A DNA stretch of 64,000 nucleotides from Posidonia oceanica (GCA_037176725.1 JAZBRS010000020.1:103620501-103684500), one strand, 5' to 3'. Positions 8,288 to 19,560 are shown, counted from the stretch's first letter. Notes: generated by a model from the letters alone, not told the origin. A program made the numbers and translations.

Positions 8288-10973
8288 TGTTGACACCCCA
8301 TTTTGACAGGCTGAATCAATTGGAATCTTCTGGTGGCTTCTAAACCCAAACCTAGGTCCAAACCCGCACCTTTCCTTTCTTCTTTCCCCTCAAAACAAGC
8401 CCGAACTCAACCTAAGATTACACCCCTTTCCTGAATCCAAAAACTACCCAAAAATCAAAGGAAAACTCACCCTTCTTGACTTAGCAAATCCACCAAAGAG
8501 TCCTTAAAATTTCGAACCAAAACCACTACCAAAAATCTCAGAAAACCTAGGTAAAACTACCCTTTTTCAACACCTCAAAACCCTTCCAAAACTTTTTCAA
8601 AACCAAACTGAAACGCTGGGACCAAGACTAGAGACCCTAGACTACACACCCATCAAATTTCACCCCTTTTTGAAACCTCTAAAACCTCCTTTCGCCCAAA
8701 TTATCCTTTTCTCTCTCCTAGATTATTCTTTTCTCTCTCCTCTCTCTCTCTTGATTATCCTCCTTCTTTTCACCACCTTTTCTCCCTCTTTTTTGCCTGG
8801 CTGTGGGCCCCCCTTGTGCTTCCATCCGTTCTCAATCTTATTCCTATTTTTATCTTATTTTTACCATTTACTTTGATTTTCGAAAAATTATTTTCCTTCA
8901 ACTCCTCTCTTTCCTATTTATTCCTCCATTTCTCCCTTTTCCTCTCCTTTCTAATTTCCTCTTCTCTTCTCTTACTAAACCTTTAAAAACCTTTGAAAAC
9001 CTTTAAAACTCTAAAGCAAAAGAGAAACAAATCAAAATCCTAAAAAGAAATAATTAAAAACTTAACCAAACAATTAAAAACAAAAGCCTAACTAAATCCA
9101 ACTAAAAAAAGGAAACCATGAATGTAATCTAAAAAATACAAAACAAACAAAAGGAAATGATATAAAATCAAGTAAAAAACCAAAATATAATCAAAACAAA
9201 CCTAAAGTAAAAACCTCATTAAAAATAACAAAAAACAAATCCTACTAAGACAAGTAATTAAAACAAATCTTAACTTAACAAATCTAAAAGGAACAATTAA
9301 AACCTAATGCAAGCCTAAAAAAAAAAACTTAACTAAAAAAGAAAAAGAAAAGGAAAAACTTAACTCAACTAAAAGATATTAAAAGAACTTGACAAACAAA
9401 ATTAAAAAAAAAATTAAAATTAAAAGATGACTTAAGAATAACTACGATCAAAAAACCTAAAACTCATCCTCAATAATTAAAAAACAACCCATTAAAAAAG
9501 CCTAATTAAAAATCCCAACTTAACAAGAAAAACTTAATAAGGAAAACTCAACTAAAAAACAATTAAAAAAATTTTAACAAACATTTAAACCAAATCAAAA
9601 ACAATTTAAAGAAAACTTAAATCCTAAAAAACTTAAATCAAAACTAAAAGTCCTTCTGACCCTAATTAATTTAAAAACAATCTTCAAAAACCTAATTAAA
9701 AAATTCTAACTTAAAAACAATCACTTTAAAAATATTTTCAAATTTTCTTTCTATTTTATTTCAATTTTTCTTCCTTTTTTCTTCTTCCTTTCTTTCTTCC
9801 CCTCTTCCTTATTTTTCTTTCTTTCCTATTTTCCTTTTTTTTCTTTCTCCTCTAGTCCAGCCCACAAACCCCTTCCTCTCCTTCTTTTTTTTCTTTTGTT
9901 TAATCTCGCGCGTGCCAGGCCCAGCCCACAGCAGCTCTCTTTCTCCTCCCTCCTTCTTCCTCTCCTGCTTCCTTCCGCTCTGGTTTTTTCTTTTTTTTTC
10001 TTCTTACAAAACCTTCTGCAGTTGACAGCACCGTCCTTCCACCTGACCGTCCTTGCACCTTACACGCCCTCTGCCCAGGTCGGACCGGCGTGCGCCGCCC
10101 TCCTCGGCCGTGCACCTGCAACCTTCCTGTCATGCCTCCTTAGCCCTCAATTGCAGCATCCACCCTCAGACCGAAAAGACCGATCAAAGCCAGTAGTTCA
10201 AAAACCAGTAGCAGCTCGAACACAGGAGAGACACATCCTTCATTGCCCAGACCTCCACCCTCTTCCTGTGCGCTCCCCCAGCCGGAGAGAACCTAGAATT
10301 CTCCCCTCTTCCTCTGAAAAAAATCGGCATTTCTTCCCCCTTCGTCCCACTGCAAACCAGGACCCCAAACTCCTCCGAAATCATCTCCATTTCCGTCCCC
10401 AATCTCACCCAAACAACCACCACTTCAGCCCACCATTCCACGGCCAGTACACCCCTGGAACCTCCCCTCAATTCCACCTGAACCAACCCAGAACCCAACT
10501 CCCATATCCTCAAAAATTCCTGACACTACCGAGCCCCAAATCTTCCCAAACTCTAGCACCCAATTCCCCTGAACATCACCTCCCTAGATCACCAAACCTT
10601 CAGCCTCCATCACCACCACAGACTAAGCCCTTCACCACAAACACCTTCCCTAACTTCTCTGCCAGAAAATCCACCACCAGCAATCTCCCTCTCCAAGCCT
10701 CCACCAGCCTTCCCGAACATCCAGGAACACTCACCAGACTTCCAGCAAGTCACCGGCACCCTCCAACTGATCCAGAGGGCAGAGAACACCTCCATCCACC
10801 TCTGGCCATCTTCTGTGAACCCACAGAAGCGAATCTCTGCTCCAGTCTGCGAAGCTTCGTTCCAAAGATCCAGCGAGCTCCGGAAGACTTCATTGAGTCT
10901 ATCGCACCGCTCCCGAGTCGCCGACAGCACCTGCAGCGACCAGACGATCACCGCCGGCAAGCTCTGAACCGCC

Positions 10974-10981
10974 TGACGTCA
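10974..10981 (+). promoter_or_regulatory. TGACGTCA palindrome in the E1 LTR
   Basis: A perfect TGACGTCA, the type of site bound by plant bZIP factors (family knowledge), lies next to AGGGGAGC. E5 has GCGTCAGGGGAGCG at the matching place (about 52346-52360), so the half-site and flank persist but the palindrome does not. Confidence 0.3.
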
Positions 10982-11579
10982 GGGGAGCATCCCAGCCAAC
11001 AGAACAGGTATCGCTTCTTCCCTTTAGGTTAGCTTTCATCCCAGCATGCTTTTCCGGCCCTTAGTTCTAGGTTCTGCCCCCTCCTACTCCGAGTCAGCGC
11101 CGCCGGCAACATCTTCTTCTCCGACGAGCTCCGGCTCTGTCTTGCCGTTCCAGCCAGCAGAAAGCTGCTCCGCTTGTCGTCCAAGGTTCGCACGGACCGC
11201 AGGAGCATAGCCATGCTTCCAGATCAGTACTCCGTCGTCGTTTTCGTCTGCTCTGCCTCCGGACAGCTCTGCTGTGCTCCGGCGCCATCTCCGGTCGTCT
11301 CCAGACCGCGTCACAGCTCGCCGACGCCTCCCCGACCTCCGTCGAGCTCCGGAGAACATCGCCGACCCTCCTGTGCCTCACCAGCAGCCCCCGATCCTCC
11401 TCTCCGGCCACTGGAAGCAAACTGCTACAATGGTCGTCATCCTGCAAAAATACTGTAGCTTTATTTTTTCCTCTGCTTAAATAATTTGCCATAAATTGCA
11501 TTTTCAGCTTCTGTTTTCAGTTTATTACATTCTGGTCCTGCCTCTGTTATTATTCATTTAATTTCGTACGTAAATCTTA

Positions 11580-12230
11580 TGAAATTGCATGAAAAAAAAC
11601 CAAAAAATCAATTAATTGCATGTTAGTCCTCCTAATATTAATCTGATTTAATGATCATATTTTACCTTGATGTATTGCATTTCGGGTCCCTGTTGCTTTT
11701 CTTATTTGCACTTTAGTCCTCTGGTCTGTTAACTTAGATATTTATTTTTCAATTTTCTTTACTGCATTGCATCATTTCCCTCATATAATCTGATTTTTGC
11801 ATATAGGCCCTTCATCATGCACAGTATGTATTTAAATGCATATTTTGCTTATAAAATTACATTTTTGACTCTACATGTTTTTAAAAATTGCACATAAGTC
11901 CTTCCTCATGCACAGTATGTATTTAAATGCATGTTTTGCTTATAAAATTGCATTTTTGACCCCGCATGTTTGTAAAACTACATTAGGCCCCTGTTTGCAT
12001 TCCAGACCACTCAAACCCCTATTTTGCTGGAAAAATTGCATTTTAGACCCTGTTGATTTCAAAATTGCATGTCGATTTACCATTCGACTTCGAAACCTGT
12101 CCTGATGCATGGCTACCTTGAAAATTTACATTTTGAACCCTGCATTTTGTAAAATTGCATTCACATCCCCATCTTTTTCAAAATTGCATGTAAGTCCCCA
12201 TTTCTCTGAAAAATCATCCTTAAGTCTCTT
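11580..12230 (+). repeat. ATTGCAT quasi-repeats in the LTR
   Basis: Imperfect units of about 40 bp alternate an AAAATTGCATTTTNGACCC form with an AAATTGCACATAAGTCC form. Equivalent blocks occur in the solo LTR (about 36000-36900), in the 45108-49642 LTR (about 46810-47900) and in the E5 LTR (about 52860-53720), but not clearly in the 28418-31492 LTR. They are low-GC and non-coding. Confidence 0.7.
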
Positions 12231-12589
12231 CTTGCATTCTGCACGCATTGCATTCTTGCATCCGGCATCTCTCGCACACACCTGAGCACTCTTAGCTCCC
12301 ACTTACGTGGGAGGACCTGCTTTGCACACCCTTAGGCCCCCTTTTACACTTAGATCTTGTCTTCTCCCCTGTTCTGGCCTCCTGCCTTGAAGTTTGGATA
12401 TCTTCAGATCCGGCCGTTGGATCTTCTCAACTAAGCTACCTGGGCGACCCCGGCGGAGCGTTCTTCAGCAAGGAGCAATCAGATTTCAAATCAGGCATCA
12501 GATTTCCAAGGTAAGTCCTCTTGAACTTCGGCAGCATCTTTTGCATATCATTCACATTGCATGGCTTTTACACACTCTTTTTCGCTTTG

Positions 12590-13395
12590 TTTCTTACACC
12601 GTTTTGCGTGCTCGACTTTGTTTCTTGTACCGTTTTACGTGTCGCTTTGTTTCTTGCACCGTTTTACGTGCCGCTTTGTTTCTTGCACCGTTTTGCGTGC
12701 CGGCTTTGTTTCTCGCACCGTTTTGCATGCCAGCTTTGTTTCTTGCACCGTTTTGCGTGCCGCTTTGTTTCTTGCACCGTTTTGCGTGCCCGCTTTGTTT
12801 CTCGCACCGTTTTACGTGCCGCTTTGTTTCTTGCATCATTTTGCGTGCCGGCTTTGTTTCTCGCACCATTTTGCATGCCAGCTTTGTTTCTTGCACCGTT
12901 TTGCGTGCCGCTTTGTTTCTCGCACCGTTTTACGTGCCCGACTTTGTTTCTTGCACCTTTTTGCGTGCCCGACTTTGTTTCTTGCACTGCTTTGCGTGCC
13001 CAGCTTTGTTTCTCGCACCGTTTCACGTGCTGACTTTGTTTCTTTCACCGTTTTGCGTGCCGACTTGGTTTCTTGCACCGTTTTGCGTGCCGACTTTGTT
13101 TCTCGTACTGTTTTACATGCTCGCTTTGTTTCTTGCACCATTTTGCGTGCCGCTTTGTTTCTTGCACTATTTTGCGTGTCGACTTTGTTTCTTGCACCGT
13201 TTTGCGTGCCTCGCTTGTTTCTTGCACCGTTCTGCATGCCGATTTTGTTTTTCGCACTGTTTTATGTTCTTGCTTTGTTTCTCCCACTGTTTTACGTTCT
13301 TGCTTCGTTTCTCGCATCGTTTTGCTTGTCGACCTCGTTTCTTGTATCGTTTTGCGTATCGACTTCGCCTCTCGCACTGTTTTGCGTGTTTTGCG
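12590..13395 (+). repeat. LTR tandem array: about 27 units of 29-30 bp
   Basis: The unit is GCTTTGTTTCTTGCACCGTT followed by TTGCGTGCC. Each contains a short dyad, GCAC...GTGC, around CGTTTTGC. The period of about 29-30 gives long open frames on both strands that are artefacts of repetition. The same array occurs in three other LTRs here with different copy number, always just upstream of the conserved AGGGCAGTGATGCTTACTGC segment. Confidence 0.95.
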
Positions 13396-13700
13396 TTATT
13401 TCCGCTCGCATGTCGCCCGCATTGCCTGTTTTCACCGTTGTTTTATTTTATCGCCTGCATTTGCATTAGGGCAGTGATGCTTACTGCCTGGAGTTCTCAC
13501 GAGCCAGGTTTCGCCCGGTTCGGAACACAGACAGCGTTGCTGAGCGCTTAGGCTGCACGTTTACTTTCTTGCATTGCATTCCCTTACTTAGAGCACACCT
13601 TTGAGCATTTAGATAGGCATTCATTGGCACTTAGGCATTCAAAGTCTGCATTTCCCTGCGTATGCGAGCGTAAGCCTAGAAAGACCGATTCTTGGGCGTG

Positions 13701-13733
13701 TCGGGGGTGCCTAACACCTTCCCCGCACGTAAC
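13701..13733 (+). other. Near-invariant LTR block with dyad
   Basis: TCGGGGGTGCCTAACACCTT followed by CCCCGCACGTAAC can fold as GGGGGTG/CACC-TT-CCCC with loop CCTAA. It is almost identical in all five LTRs of the window and lies 348-403 bp from the LTR 3' end. It may mark the R/U5 region or an RNA 3'-end signal; that role is inference. Confidence 0.6.
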
Positions 13734-13922
13734 AAGAGTCCTTGCCCTCTCTCTTGGCCTGCAATGACCATATCGCCATTATCCTAGGCACGAGTCACAT
13801 CATTCGCATTCATTTGCATCTCCTCCCTTTTGCTTTGCCTTGCATTGCATCTTTTGCTTGGTTTTGCGTGATTATTCACGCATTTCCCCGATTTTCCTTA
13901 TCTCCCGATCTAATAGACTTGG

Positions 13923-13933
13923 TGGCGACTCCG
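13923..13933 (+). other. PBS-like core inside the LTR
   Basis: TGGCGACTCCG matches the first 11 nt of the true primer binding site that follows the E5 5' LTR, but here it lies 163 bp upstream of the LTR end. Equivalent copies: 55581-55589 (plus), 34344-34354, 28575-28584 and 45272-45281 (minus). Confidence 0.75.
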
Positions 13934-14096
13934 ATTTTGTCTTATCTTCTTCTTTTCTTCCCCTTTTTCCTTTTTTAAATGTTTTCGAGTTAAGTCTTCC
14001 TTCTCGGACATAGCCGCTAATAGTGAGTTTGATTCTGATCGGTGCACGTGAGCTTTGGTAGTGTGCATGGACGATCTGAACACCAGGATTACTACA

Positions 14097-14655
14097 ATTG
14101 GGATGTGTATTTCTACTGTTAAGTTTTCGATTTTGATCAATGGGTCTCCAAAGGGCTATTTTGGGGCATCCAACGGTCTTAGGCAGGGAGATCCCTTTTC
14201 TCCACTGTTATTCATTGTGGCCACCCATATCCTCAATAGAATGCTAGCACTTGCTGTAGAAAATCAACTTATTGCTGCATCCCATATCCAAATAACGGAC
14301 CAAATGTTACAAATTTCCAATATGCTGATGATACTCTCATTTTCCTAGCCCCTTCTGAGGAGTATGTGATTAACCTCAAACGGATCTTATGCTGTTTTCA
14401 GACTTGTTCTGGGTTAAAGATAAACTTCAATAAGTCCTTCATCATTGGGGTTGGGGTCTCAAATGATCAGCTAAATCGATTCAGTGGCATATTGGGTTGT
14501 AATGTTATACCCCTTCCGATTAAATACTTGGGTCTGCCACTGCATTTTAAGAGGGCCTCCTTCAATGATTGGACTCCAGTTCTAGATAAACTCTTTAATA
14601 TCTATATTTTTCAAAATTTATTTTGAACTATTTTCTTGGAAAATAAATTCCCGTA
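14097..14655 (+). pseudogene. LINE-A: reverse transcriptase fragment
   Basis: Non-LTR (plant L1-type) RT truncated at its left by E1. One frame has ILINGSP followed by [13 protein letters not shown] (about 14130-14210). After a frameshift the catalytic YADDTLIF appears, with YADD at 14321-14332, then LKINFNKSFI and KYLGLPLHFK. The next expected LINE segment is missing until 16475, so a second element interrupts it. RT in these elements performs target-primed reverse transcription in the nucleus (family knowledge). Confidence 0.9.
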
Positions 14656-16474
14656 TTATTCTGTTGTGTTGGGTTTGATTGCTTGTAAAAGTGGTTATAT
14701 CTTAAGCAATCATATTAATTTTATATTTGTATCCCTTCTGTGAAATTTGCTTTTAGTACCCTATGATTGTGTGATTTTCTCTGGCAAAGGAAGGTGAGGG
14801 CCTAAGTGCAATAAGGTGAAAGTTGGAGAGAAAGAAGAAATGTGTGCACAGTGGATTCTGCATTTCGTCCACCCGAAGCCACCTCTTCCAATGCCATGCC
14901 CTGCACCTGTGTCTCCGGGTGGCTGTCGGCGGCGGGAAGGGCTGAAATAGAGGAGGGTCGACTGGAGGAGGGAGGCACGGGAAGGAGAGAGAGTTGAGAG
15001 GGAGAGAGAGCCATAGAGAGAGGAAGAGAAGGAGGATCGGCGCCTGTGGAGAGGAAAAGAGGAGAGGGACGACGGTCGCCGGAGAAGAAAGAAGAAAACG
15101 CCAATGAGAGTTGGTACGTGTCCCACCTCACTCCTGTTTCCTTCCAAATTGTAGAAATCATGTGGAATAAGTATATTAGATAGTCTTGTAGTGTGGGAAT
15201 GGTTTTTATGATTTTAGAGGATTTTTAGAGATTTTATTCTTGAAATTCGTAAGTTGGGTTGCCGTTTATGCCATTTGAGCTTCATGCATTCTAGATTTTA
15301 TAACTTGAGCCTCGAATGTCATAATCTTGTGATTTTTGTGTTGAACGGTAGATGACTTGGAATGCTTTGATTTGGTATATTTTGCCGAATTTTCTGTGTT
15401 ATGTGTTGGGACCCGTTCTCGTTCCCAAAAGGGGCGATTTCTGGCGAGCTTCTGTCAGATTTTTTATCTAACTTTTATTTTACTGGTGCGCGGGATCCCT
15501 GCGCAGTTTTTGAGGCGGCCCTGCCGCCTGTTGGGCGTCGGTGGACGCCCCTGGCGCGCCCAGCCGGCACACCCAGCTCTTGTCGGTGACCAGTCAGTGC
15601 CCCTAGCTGTGTTTTCATGGTTTTTAAAGCTTAAAATCTTGATTATGGTTTTATATATGATTTTGTAGAATTAAAGTGATATTTTGAGACTTTTGGCGAT
15701 AATGTGGAAAATGTTTTGAAAAGACTTTGGAAAATTGCATATGTTTTGAAAAGAGATTTCTGTGGTTTTGTAGACCAAAAGACTGAGGCTTCTGATCGAG
15801 AATCAGTTGCATAGGGTGAGGTCAGTGATACACTAGGGCCTGGTGAAAGAGACGGTTCCCCTCTATGCCAGTGTGGTTGGGGCGTCCGAGAACGCCACCC
15901 CATGTATACTGAGATGTAAAATGAAATGAGGCTTGTTGGCCGGGGCGGTCGCTCTCCCACACGGGGTAGGCTACCGCGGTACTGCAGTTGGAAGAAGCTG
16001 GAGTCTTCGACAACTACTTGTGGCTAGGTCGGTCACCTGTGGTCAGGGTGGCACGACATGTTTTGTTCGTTGTGTGTGGTTTTCTGAAATTGTTTAAAAG
16101 TGGATTTGAATGCATGAAATGAAAATATGTAGAGCATGTGAATACTGAGAAATGGTTTATGTTATAAATTGGCATGTTTTAAATTAAATTATTTAGTTGC
16201 CTTTATTATCGTAAATTTTGTGTTTTATGAATTATTCCCTGTATTTTGTTTTGTGGGCGTGTGCTGGGTGACTTGTTGTCACTCACGCATTTTATGTTTG
16301 GTTTTCAGGTGCAGATTAGGAGTGCAGTCCAGTCTGGTGCTTTATAGGAGCCACGTAGCCGCACACTAAGGTTTCTGGGTAGTTTAATTTTAATATAGCT
16401 TAGTTCTTTTAATTATTTGTTGTTAATCTCTTGGGTAGTACTGATGCTAGTATGTGACGCGTTGGGACATTACA
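14656..16474 (+). mobile_element. LTR-like insertion fragment in LINE-A
   Basis: About 1.8 kb of non-coding DNA separates two LINE-A segments. Its right end, TGTGACGCGTTGGGACATTACA split as TGTGACGCG and TTGGGACATTACA, resembles the 3' end of chromovirus (Tekay/Del-type) LTRs, ending at CA 16474. The left limit is approximate (TGTTGTGTTGGG at 14662 is a candidate). I could not find a matching target duplication. Inside are a GA-rich stretch (14975-15060) and a GC-rich stretch (15480-15600). It may be a truncated solo LTR. Confidence 0.5.
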
Positions 16475-17667
16475 AACTCTCCTCCCGTCTGGACACACTC
16501 AAGTGCTAATCGTGGATATTGTTTGGCAAAGTGGAAAACCATATGTAGGAGTAAGGAGCAGGATGGCTTGGGCATTATTAATTTAAGGAACTTTAGCCTG
16601 GCTCCGAAATGTAAATTGCTTTGGCAATTATTTGCAAATGGTCCACACCTCAAATGGCCTGGCTTAATCAAAAACAAGTATTTCTCCCGAAATCAGGCTG
16701 GCACTATACTTAATGTTGTTGCAAACAGACCTTCTCCTCTATGGCAAGAATTCAAGTCCTGCTTTACTATTCTAAGAGTCTTTTCCCTCTTTCAGGTGAA
16801 CAATGGGCAGCACACTATCTTTTGGGAAAATAAGTGGTTTGATAATATTACTCTGAAATATGCATTACCTGATCTCTATCACATTTCATTGAATAAGAAA
16901 CTCACTATGGCCAAAATGCTCTCATACTTTAGGACAAATTATGTTGATTTATTTAGCAGCGTTGATATTTTTTCTCCTGATGCTTATATTCTAGCTTTAG
17001 CTCAGCAGTTACATAAATTTATTAGCATTATGGAATCTCTTGAATTAAACTCTGAAGTTGATGATATCTTGTGGACACCGTCTGTGGATAGCTCTTATTC
17101 GGTTAAAACCTGTTATGCCTTGATCAATGATGGTGGAATTAGATCCTAGTATAGAAAACACATTTGGAAATGTTATGCACCCTTAAAGATAAATATCTTG
17201 GCATGACTGGTCACCTATGATAAAATCCTATCTAGAGAAAATTTAGTTAAGAAATGATGGATTGGTCCATGTAACTGTGGCTTCTGTGATTGTGCATTGG
17301 AGTCTATGGAGCACATTTTCTTACATTACCTGGTTGCATGGTAGTGTGGGGCTTCTTTCTGCACACTACTTCTAGCACCAATGAAACACATATAGGAGAA
17401 ATCTTTTCCTTATTGCAGTATGTTAAATTTAATCTAAACTTGCTTTATTGGAATATACTTGTATTAGCTGTTGTTTGGTGCATATGGTTAAATCGAAATT
17501 CTCTAATATTTAGAAACCGGTTTAGGAATTTATCTTCATTATTACTTCAGATTATAACTGTTTTAACTAGTTGGTTAGATAACCTCTTGTCAGGGCATGA
17601 TTCGGAGGATGTCTCTCAGATAATCCAACATATGCAGCAGGAATGGGATCGGGAATATGCCAACTAA
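16475..17667 (+). pseudogene. LINE-A: C-terminal part with zf-RVT-like domain
   Basis: The frame at about 16480-17149 reads SKEQDGLGIINLRNFSLAPK, then LWQLFANGPHLKW and FWENKWFDN, the usual post-RT region of plant LINEs. After stops around 17147-17260, the zinc-binding segment CNCGFCDCALESMEHIFLH (17270-17326) identifies a zf-RVT domain. Multiple stops show it is dead. It continues LINE-A across the LTR-like insertion. Confidence 0.85.
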
Positions 17668-18046
17668 GTTGCCCATGCCATTGCCTCTTCAATTGGTACT
17701 TCAGTGGCCAATGATGCTACGCCTGGACCTCCTATGGTGGCATCTTTGTTTAATCCTCCAAGCCCATCCTCCTTCGACTCTGGTAATTAACTTGTTGCCG
17801 GACTCTGGGTTTCACTTCTGGTTTTCATTCATCTTCCTAGGACATTTTAATTTGTTTTGGTAATTCTGAATCCAGATTGGGACTATATGGTTCTTATGGC
17901 TGTTTTTTTCCCTTTGCTGGTGGGGTTTTTTTTGGAATGTACTATAATAACTGACTTTGATATCTATCTTTTTAATGCTTGGCGGTAGTACTCATAGTCA
18001 AGTATTATATATTAATATAAATACTTACTGTTGGAAAAAAAAAAAG
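17668..18046 (+). other. LINE-A 3' UTR and poly(A) tail
   Basis: T-rich non-coding sequence ending in an 11-base A run at about 18036-18046, which marks the 3' end of LINE-A. No gene here. Confidence 0.75.
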
Positions 18047-18690
18047 TTTCAACGTGTCTATCATGGATGATTTACCAATCACTCAAGGACGAAACCATAG
18101 CATTGCAAGAGTATAAAAAAACATGTATAAGAAAAACCATTTAACTTTTGTGATTCTAGTTTATTTTGGTTATTTGTATTTTTTAATTTTTGTTGAGATT
18201 TGATTGCAAGAGTATTAAATACTCTATTGTTTATTCTCCAAAACCAATTGGGGCCCCGACTTTCCTCCATCCGTGTAATCACTGACATTCGTTTGATCTT
18301 CCTGCAGATGGCGATGATGTAGCCATTTCATTGCTCGATATTTACTAGCTTCTATATTCTAAGTCCCATTTAGTCACTTTTGTGTGTCATGTAATTGCCT
18401 CTCCTCTATGTTGAGATATGTATGAACCAGGTGAATGATTTCATTAGTGTATATTTTTTGGTTGTTGTGGAAGAATGAGAGAATTAAGTATATCCCTATT
18501 TTATCGATTTTTACGTTTATTTCTCCCCACACTTGACATTGAATTGTAAATGATGGTCTGAGTGGATTTAGATCGACTCCAATTCTTCAACAATTAGGAT
18601 TCAATTCTCCATCTTGACCATTAATTACACATTGAATGGTTGTATTTAGTACATTTTTTGGAATATATTTACTACACTGAAATTAAATCC
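18047..18690. other. Unassigned AT-rich DNA after LINE-A
   Basis: No coding signature, repeat or element terminus that I can identify. It may be the target DNA into which LINE-A inserted. Confidence 0.3.
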
Positions 18691-18960
18691 AATCACTGAC
18701 AAGTGACAACACATCTCATGCCATTGCCCCGCCCATCCATTGACCGAGGGGGCGAGTGAGAAGAGACAGAGAGAGATTGGAAGAACCCACCCTCCGACAA
18801 TGTATTGCCAAGCCTCCTGCCTCCTTCTCCTCCATCGATTCGCTGCCGCTGCCGTTGCCAGCCCATCCATCCATCCGCACCGCTGTGAGAGAGAGAGAGA
18901 GAGAGGAGAAGAGGGGTGCCGAAAGTGAGGAGAAAACATACGTTAAGACTGATCACAGTC
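18691..18960. other. GC-rich segment with GA microsatellite
   Basis: A compositionally distinct 270 bp block with a (GA)n run at 18887-18905. It resembles a plant promoter or 5' UTR in composition, but no conserved protein reads in either direction. Confidence 0.3.
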
Positions 18961-19560
18961 GTTGGATGTATCCAACAGATGAAATTATCCTCACATAAGA
19001 TGGCTACAGCCTACAGGATTTTTTCTTACAGGCGCCTTCAGAAATTCAGGCCTGCTATAGATAAGGTCAGACTATGCCATAACCTAACCAAGAAATACAG
19101 GGACAAAGTAGCGGTAGAAAAGCAAAAGATTGGTGTACAAGCAAGCAATCACAAAATACAATCCAAGGCTAACAAAGCCGTTACATAATCAACCGAGACA
19201 AAGTTTAAGCAGTCACCATCCAAAGGGGCAAAACAGACGAGAGGATCCAAACATAGCTGCAACAAAAACTAAACAAACAGCAGGGAAGCTTCAGTTGTCA
19301 TCATCCAAGAGATTGTCAACAAACGGGTCAAAGCCATTAACTTATGACTTATGTCGAGAGCAAGCTTGGGGAAGGAAGTTTGTGCAGCATCAGCATGTAG
19401 AAATCTGCTACAACGAAGGAAGCTGTGCAAAGTGTCCTCTAAGGAAGAACCACAAAAAGAGCAAGAGTCATCACCCTCCCAACCTAAGAGAGGTTAAACT
19501 TGGAAAGGATTTTATCATGGCTAAGAAGTCAAGTGAAAAATCTCCACTTTAAGGAGGACG
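18961..19560. other. Unassigned segment with short open frames
   Basis: Two overlapping frames cover 18916-19552 on the plus strand (lysine-rich), with no recognisable domain. A minus-strand reading is equally uninformative. It may be the tail of a degraded retroelement. No function assigned. Confidence 0.25.

Larger units (their letters stand above)
1..14096 (+). mobile_element. E1: Tat/Ogre-like Ty3/gypsy retrotransposon, 3' part
   Basis: The window opens inside pol. In order E1 holds RT, a first RNase H, a second (archaeal-like) RNase H, integrase, a non-coding leader, an extra ORF, a repeat-filled 3' UTR, a polypurine tract and a 5.8 kb 3' LTR ending ...ATTACTACA at 14096. Dual RNase H plus very long LTRs is characteristic of the Tat/Ogre lineage (family knowledge). 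The gag and 5' LTR lie left of the window. Right of 14096 the sequence is LINE coding sequence, so E1 inserted into a LINE; ATTGG (14097-14101) should be the target duplication, but its partner is outside. Confidence 0.93.
8288..14096 (+). repeat. 3' LTR of E1 (5809 bp)
   Basis: Starts TGTTGACACCCC after the polypurine tract and ends ATTACTACA; both ends match the complete 5' LTR of E5. Inside, in order: a C-rich stretch, a very A-rich block (about 8990-9720), a pyrimidine then P/S-codon-like C-rich block (9740-11030), a CpG-rich block (about 10850-11450), AT-rich ATTGCAT quasi-repeats (about 11580-12230), a hairpin tandem array (12590-13395), a near-invariant dyad block (13701-13733) and an internal PBS-like motif (13923-13933). 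No host-type gene is supported in it. Confidence 0.93.

Noticed and set aside
9896..11032. 378-codon Pro/Ser-rich sense frame in the E1 LTR
   Set aside because: It has no ATG start, is low complexity, and the matching segments of the other LTRs are interrupted; C-rich composition explains the lack of stops.
12394..13551. Long cysteine/phenylalanine-rich open frame (385 codons) and overlapping long frames on both strands
   Set aside because: It is a translation of a 29-30 bp tandem repeat whose unit lacks stops in several frames; the same appears in every LTR copy of the array on both strands.
18646..18956. Possible host gene 5' end with GA repeat
   Set aside because: No conserved reading frame or splice-supported continuation; composition alone is insufficient.
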